Origin: an uncultured Bacteroides sp.
GTDB lineage: Bacteria; Bacteroidota; Bacteroidia; Bacteroidales; Bacteroidaceae
Reading direction: 5' to 3'
Length of the DNA stretch: 8,357 bases
NCBI GenBank assembly: GCA_900551645.1
Contig: URWP01000117.1
Coordinates: 1-8,357 of the forward strand
Part shown: piece by piece, positions 5,728-8,357 of the stretch
How the letters are laid out: the number at the start of each line of letters is the position of its first letter
Numbering within the stretch: the first letter of the stretch is position 1
Translations under genes and position numbers: made by a program
The notes under the pieces: generated by a model
Seen by the model: only the letters and a program-made list of their open reading frames with translations
Databases searched by the model: none
What the model was told of the DNA's origin: nothing

Positions 5728-7268
5728 GTTCTATTATAGGAGCACAGTGTATAGGAAACACACCGGCTTCTATCGATTGGATTCTTACTGACAGCCGTTC
5801 GTTGTGTTTTCCGGAAGAAACATTGTTTTTTGCCTTGAAGACCAAAAGAAACGATGGTCATAAATATATTCCTGATCTTTATACACGAGGTGTACGCAAT
5901 TTTGTAGTAAGTGATTTGCCGGAAAGTCCGACCGATTATCCGGATGCCAATTTCCTGCAGGTAGCTCAACCTTTGAAGGCTTTGCAACGGTTGGCAGCTA
6001 AACATCGGGAACAATTCCAGATACCTGTCATCGGAATCACCGGAAGTAACGGAAAAACGGTAGTGAAAGAATGGTTGTACCAGCTTCTGGGACCGGACCG
6101 TGTTGTTACCCGTTCACCGCGTAGTTATAATTCGCAGATAGGAGTCCCTTTGTCTGTCTGGATGATGAATGAACAGACTGAATTGGGAATTTTCGAGGCT
6201 GGTATCTCGGAAATGGGTGAAATGGAAGCTCTGAAGCCGATAATTCAGCCTACTATTGGTATATTGACCAACATTGGTGGAGCGCATCAGGAAAATTTTG
6301 CTTCTACTCAGGATAAATGTATGGAGAAGCTGCAATTGTTCAAAGATTGTGATGTGATTATTTATAATGGTGACAATGAACAAATCAGCAGTTGTGTTTC
6401 CAAGTCTTTGTTTACGGCCCGTGAGATAGCTTGGTCTATGAAAGATACCGAACGTCCGTTGTTCATAGAACGTATACAGAAGGATGAGACCGGGACTACT
6501 ATTAAATATCGCTATTTGGGATTCTTCAAGGAATATCGCATTCCGTTCATTGATGATGCTTCCATTGAGAATTCACTTCATTGCCTGGCGGTAGCTTTGT
6601 ATCTGATGGTGCCTCCTGAAACGATTGCCGAACGAATGTTGCATCTGGAGCCGGTAGCTATGCGGTTGGAAGTGAAAGAAGGTAAGAACGGATGTGTGTT
6701 GATAAACGACAGTTACAATTCGGATTTTGCTTCATTGGATATAGCTTTGGATTTCATGGCACGGCGTACTGAAGACAAAGGACGTAAACGTACGCTTATC
6801 CTTTCGGATATTCTGGAATCTGGGCAGACAAGTAATTTGCTTTATCGTCAGGTAGCTGATTTGGTACATAGTCGAGGTGTAGATAAAATTATTGGTGTAG
6901 GTCCAGAAATTTCTGCGGCTTCTTCTCGTTTCGAACTAGAGAAATATTTTTTCCGTACGACGGCAGAATTGATGGATTCCGGTATTTTGAATGGGTTGCG
7001 CAATGAGGTGGTATTGATTAAAGGAGCACGTGCTTTCCATTTCGACGCAATAACCGATTTGTTGGAATTGAAGGTTCATGAGACGATTCTGGAAATTAAT
7101 CTGAATGCTTTGGTAGATAATCTGAATTATTACCGTAACCGGCTGAAACCAGAGACCAAGATGGTCTGCATGGTGAAGGCTTCGGCTTATGGGGCCGGTT
7201 CATTCGAGATTGCCAAGACGCTGGAAGATCAACGGGTAGACTATCTGGCTGGGGGGGGTAGCCGATGA
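5703..7268 (+). CDS. murF: MurF ligase with truncated N-terminal piece of alanine racemase (first half of broken fusion)
   Basis: MurF (UDP-N-acetylmuramoyl-tripeptide--D-alanyl-D-alanine ligase) adds the D-Ala-D-Ala dipeptide to UDP-MurNAc-tripeptide in the cytoplasm, using ATP. The MurF part is complete, about residues 1-455. It shows TDSRS in the N-terminal domain (29-33), the P-loop GITGSNGKT (111-119), EAGISEMGEM (165-174), TNIGGAHQENF (189-199), NDSYNSD (335-341) and GARAFHFD (441-448). From about 457 the chain turns into the start of an Alr barrel (HETILEINLNALVDNL), including VKASAYGAG with K492, the expected PLP lysine. It then runs into the G8 tract and ends after residue 521 with the out-of-frame tail GGGSR. 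MurF activity should survive, but this racemase fragment alone should not be active. The start at 5703 overlaps the GSCFA gene by 25 nt and gives the expected MurF N-terminus. Confidence 0.93.
   Translation: MSSTIEEISSIIGAQCIGNTPASIDWILTDSRSLCFPEETLFFALKTKRNDGHKYIPDLYTRGVRNFVVSDLPESPTDYPDANFLQVAQPLKALQRLAAKHREQFQIPVIGITGSNGKTVVKEWLYQLLGPDRVVTRSPRSYNSQIGVPLSVWMMNEQTELGIFEAGISEMGEMEALKPIIQPTIGILTNIGGAHQENFASTQDKCMEKLQLFKDCDVIIYNGDNEQISSCVSKSLFTAREIAWSMKDTERPLFIERIQKDETGTTIKYRYLGFFKEYRIPFIDDASIENSLHCLAVALYLMVPPETIAERMLHLEPVAMRLEVKEGKNGCVLINDSYNSDFASLDIALDFMARRTEDKGRKRTLILSDILESGQTSNLLYRQVADLVHSRGVDKIIGVGPEISAASSRFELEKYFFRTTAELMDSGILNGLRNEVVLIKGARAFHFDAITDLLELKVHETILEINLNALVDNLNYYRNRLKPETKMVCMVKASAYGAGSFEIAKTLEDQRVDYLAGGGSR
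7251..7258 (+). other. G8 homopolymer at the frameshift
   Basis: Eight consecutive G follow CTGGCT and precede TAGCC. Between GCT and the conserved GCC there are 10 bases where a whole number of codons (9) is needed, so the frame is off by +1. It is the longest G run in the window. Such tracts are prone both to replication or transcription slippage and to sequencing errors. Confidence 0.9.
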
Positions 7269-7278
7269 GGGAGCCGAT

Positions 7279-8169
7279 TTGCGTAAGGCAGGTATCAACA
7301 GTTCTATTATTATTATGAATCCGGAGGTTACGGCTTTCCGTACCATGTTCGATTACAAGTTGGAGCCGGAAGTTTATAGCTTTCATTTGCTGGAGGAACT
7401 GATAAAGGCCGCCGAGCATGAAGGAGTTAGCAATTTCCCTATTCATATAAAAATAGATACTGGTATGCATCGGTTGGGCTTCCTGCCTGAGGAAATTCCG
7501 CATCTGATAGACCGTCTTCACCGTCAGTCAGCGGTGATTCCTCGTTCGGTCTTTTCACATCTGGTGGGAAGTGATGCAGAGCGTTTTGACAGTTTCACCC
7601 GTCGGCAGATAGAGACATTCGAGCAGGCTTCTACTGCTTTGCAGGAGGGTTTTAGGCATAAGATTTTGCGTCATATCTGTAATACGGCAGGCATCGAACG
7701 TTATCCGGGAGCCCAGTTCGATATGGTACGCCTGGGTATTGGTCTTTATGGTATTGACCCGTTTACGAACAAGGTGTTGCACAATATCAGTACCCTGAAG
7801 ACAACGATTCTCCAGATACATGATGTTCCGTCTGACGAGACAGTAGGTTATAGCCGCAAAGGAATCTTGCAACGGGATTCGCGTATTGCCGCTATCCCTA
7901 TTGGTTATGCTGATGGATTAAACCGTCATTTGGGTAACGGTCATGGTTATTGTCTGGTGAATGGACAAAAGGCTCCGTATGTAGGAAATATCTGTATGGA
8001 TGTCTGCATGATTGATGTGACGGGTATCGATTGCAAGGAAGGAGATAAGGTGGTTATTTTTGGTGATGCTTTGCCTGTTACGACATTGGCAGAGTGGTTG
8101 GATACCATTCCGTATGAGGTACTGACCAGTGTCTCTAATCGTGTCAAGAGGGTATATTATCAGGATTAG
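7279..8169 (+). CDS. alr: alanine racemase, main part (second half of broken fusion)
   Basis: Alanine racemase interconverts L- and D-alanine with pyridoxal phosphate. This segment carries most of the PLP barrel and the C-terminal beta domain: HIKIDTGMHRLGF (56-68 from TTG 7279), FSHLVGSD (92-99), MVRLGIGLYG (149-158), TVGYSRKG with the likely catalytic Tyr191, IPIGYADG (206-213) and GNICMDVCMIDVT (236-248). It ends in RVKRVYYQD, a normal Alr C-terminus. The PLP lysine is missing because it lies in the upstream frame, so this piece alone should be inactive. The TTG at 7279 is only the first possible initiation codon; I see no ribosome site, and I regard the segment as the displaced end of the upstream gene. 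It has no promoter of its own. Confidence 0.88.
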   Translation: MRKAGINSSIIIMNPEVTAFRTMFDYKLEPEVYSFHLLEELIKAAEHEGVSNFPIHIKIDTGMHRLGFLPEEIPHLIDRLHRQSAVIPRSVFSHLVGSDAERFDSFTRRQIETFEQASTALQEGFRHKILRHICNTAGIERYPGAQFDMVRLGIGLYGIDPFTNKVLHNISTLKTTILQIHDVPSDETVGYSRKGILQRDSRIAAIPIGYADGLNRHLGNGHGYCLVNGQKAPYVGNICMDVCMIDVTGIDCKEGDKVVIFGDALPVTTLAEWLDTIPYEVLTSVSNRVKRVYYQD

Positions 8170-8226
8170 CTGGTAAGTTCTTGAGTGTTTTAGTTTGTTG
8201 ACAAGTTATTAAGGTATATTGTTACA

Positions 8227-8243
8227 GCGGATTTGTAATCCGC
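8227..8243. repeat. REP-like palindrome GCGGATT-TGT-AATCCGC
   Basis: A perfect 7-bp stem with a 3-nt loop. It sits in the 108-nt gap between two convergent genes, with the wider context GTTACAGCGG before it and CGCCGGAAAT after it. From memory, GCGGATT...AATCCGC palindromes recur in Bacteroidetes intergenic regions and resemble REP elements mobilised by Y1 (IS200-like) transposases; no such gene is in the window. No T run follows on either strand, so termination is possible but not indicated. The rest of 8170-8277 shows nothing further that I can support. Confidence 0.6.
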
Positions 8244-8277
8244 CGGAAATAAAGGCAACAGGTTACCTGAAAAATAC

Positions 8278-8357
8278 TTAGTACCCTTCATTTTGCTTCA
8301 TACTTTCGCTATACCGTTGGATGATAGATTCCGGAATAGGGAATACGGTGGTATAGC
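8278..8357 (-). CDS. SusD/RagB-family outer membrane lipoprotein, C-terminal tail only
   Basis: Only the last 25 codons and the stop (8278-8280) lie in the window; the 5' part is beyond the right edge. The minus-strand frame reads TVFPIPESIIQRYSES and then MKQNEGY before TAA. SusD-like proteins characteristically end with a [FL]PIP motif, an E/Q-S-E/I segment and a closing xxQNPGY/W; this tail differs only in having Glu for Pro before the final Gly-Tyr. SusD proteins are surface lipoproteins that bind glycans and work with a SusC-type TonB-dependent porin, usually encoded immediately upstream (here, further right). The other two minus-strand frames give no comparable end. The fragment is short, so the call rests on the motif alone. 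Confidence 0.72.
   Translation of the reverse strand, partial: YTTVFPIPESIIQRYSESMKQNEGY

Larger units (their letters stand above)
5703..8169 (+). pseudogene. murF-alr fusion gene interrupted by a frameshift
   Basis: Taken together, the two reading frames form one bifunctional MurF-alanine racemase gene. The fusion is known from Bacteroides relatives and joins the two ends of D-alanyl-D-alanine supply: racemisation of L-Ala and dipeptide ligation. Removing one base from the G tract at 7251-7258 gives an uninterrupted frame of 821 codons plus stop, close to the length I remember for this fusion. Upstream the frame is that of position 5703; downstream it is that of 7261, where GCC GAT GAG GGA GCC GAT continues the expected VADEGAD of the racemase. 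No other disruption is visible in either half, so this is a single recent lesion or an error, not a decayed gene. If the lesion is real, the cell would need another racemase or slippage to make D-alanine. Confidence 0.82.

Noticed and set aside
8259..8269. Palindrome CAGGTTACCTG as terminator of the SusD-like gene
   Set aside because: Only a 5-bp stem with a 1-nt loop, and the neighbouring T run precedes the stem on the minus strand.
1..8357. CRISPR array, tRNA, rRNA, insertion sequence or defence system
   Set aside because: No regularly spaced repeats, tRNA-like cloverleaf, transposase or toxin/nuclease motifs were seen on either strand.

Overview
The window looks like chromosomal DNA of a gut Bacteroidales, most likely Bacteroides or Phocaeicola. 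Four things point there: a MurF-alanine racemase fusion gene layout, a GSCFA-family gene, the C-terminal tail of a SusD-like protein, and promoter boxes of the Bacteroidetes type (TAnnTTTG) in place of sigma-70 boxes. The gene set is mainly core housekeeping. I did not find a new defence, mobile or biosynthetic system.

Layout, left to right. Minus strand, positions 1-737: the start of a respiratory complex I operon, nuoA followed by a truncated nuoB. Minus strand, 867-1274: a small, probably exported protein of unknown function, with its own candidate promoter. Minus strand, 1342-4647: a two-gene unit, dxs (isoprenoid precursor synthesis) followed by trkA (potassium uptake regulator). The two overlap by four bases, and a clear intrinsic terminator closes the unit. 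At 4648-4740 a short divergent intergenic region carries two back-to-back candidate -7 boxes, one for dxs and one for the plus-strand genes. Plus strand, 4741-8169: a GSCFA-domain gene overlaps by 25 bases the start of a long MurF-Alr gene for cell wall D-alanyl-D-alanine metabolism. The region 8170-8277 separates this from a convergent minus-strand gene and holds a small REP-like palindrome. The last 80 bases are the C-terminus of a SusD/RagB-family outer membrane lipoprotein, so a glycan-utilisation locus probably begins just beyond the window.

The observation most worth checking is in murF-alr. A run of eight G at 7251-7258 shifts the frame exactly between the lysine that should hold PLP and the rest of the racemase barrel. 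As written, the cell would make MurF with a stub of racemase, and the remaining racemase would be untranslated or inactive. One base fewer in the tract restores a fusion of about 821 residues. The cause could be a sequencing error, a real mutation, or slippage at a homopolymer. The sequence cannot decide, but the codons replaced by the G run do not match what I expect from the family, which makes an error or local corruption the leading explanation.
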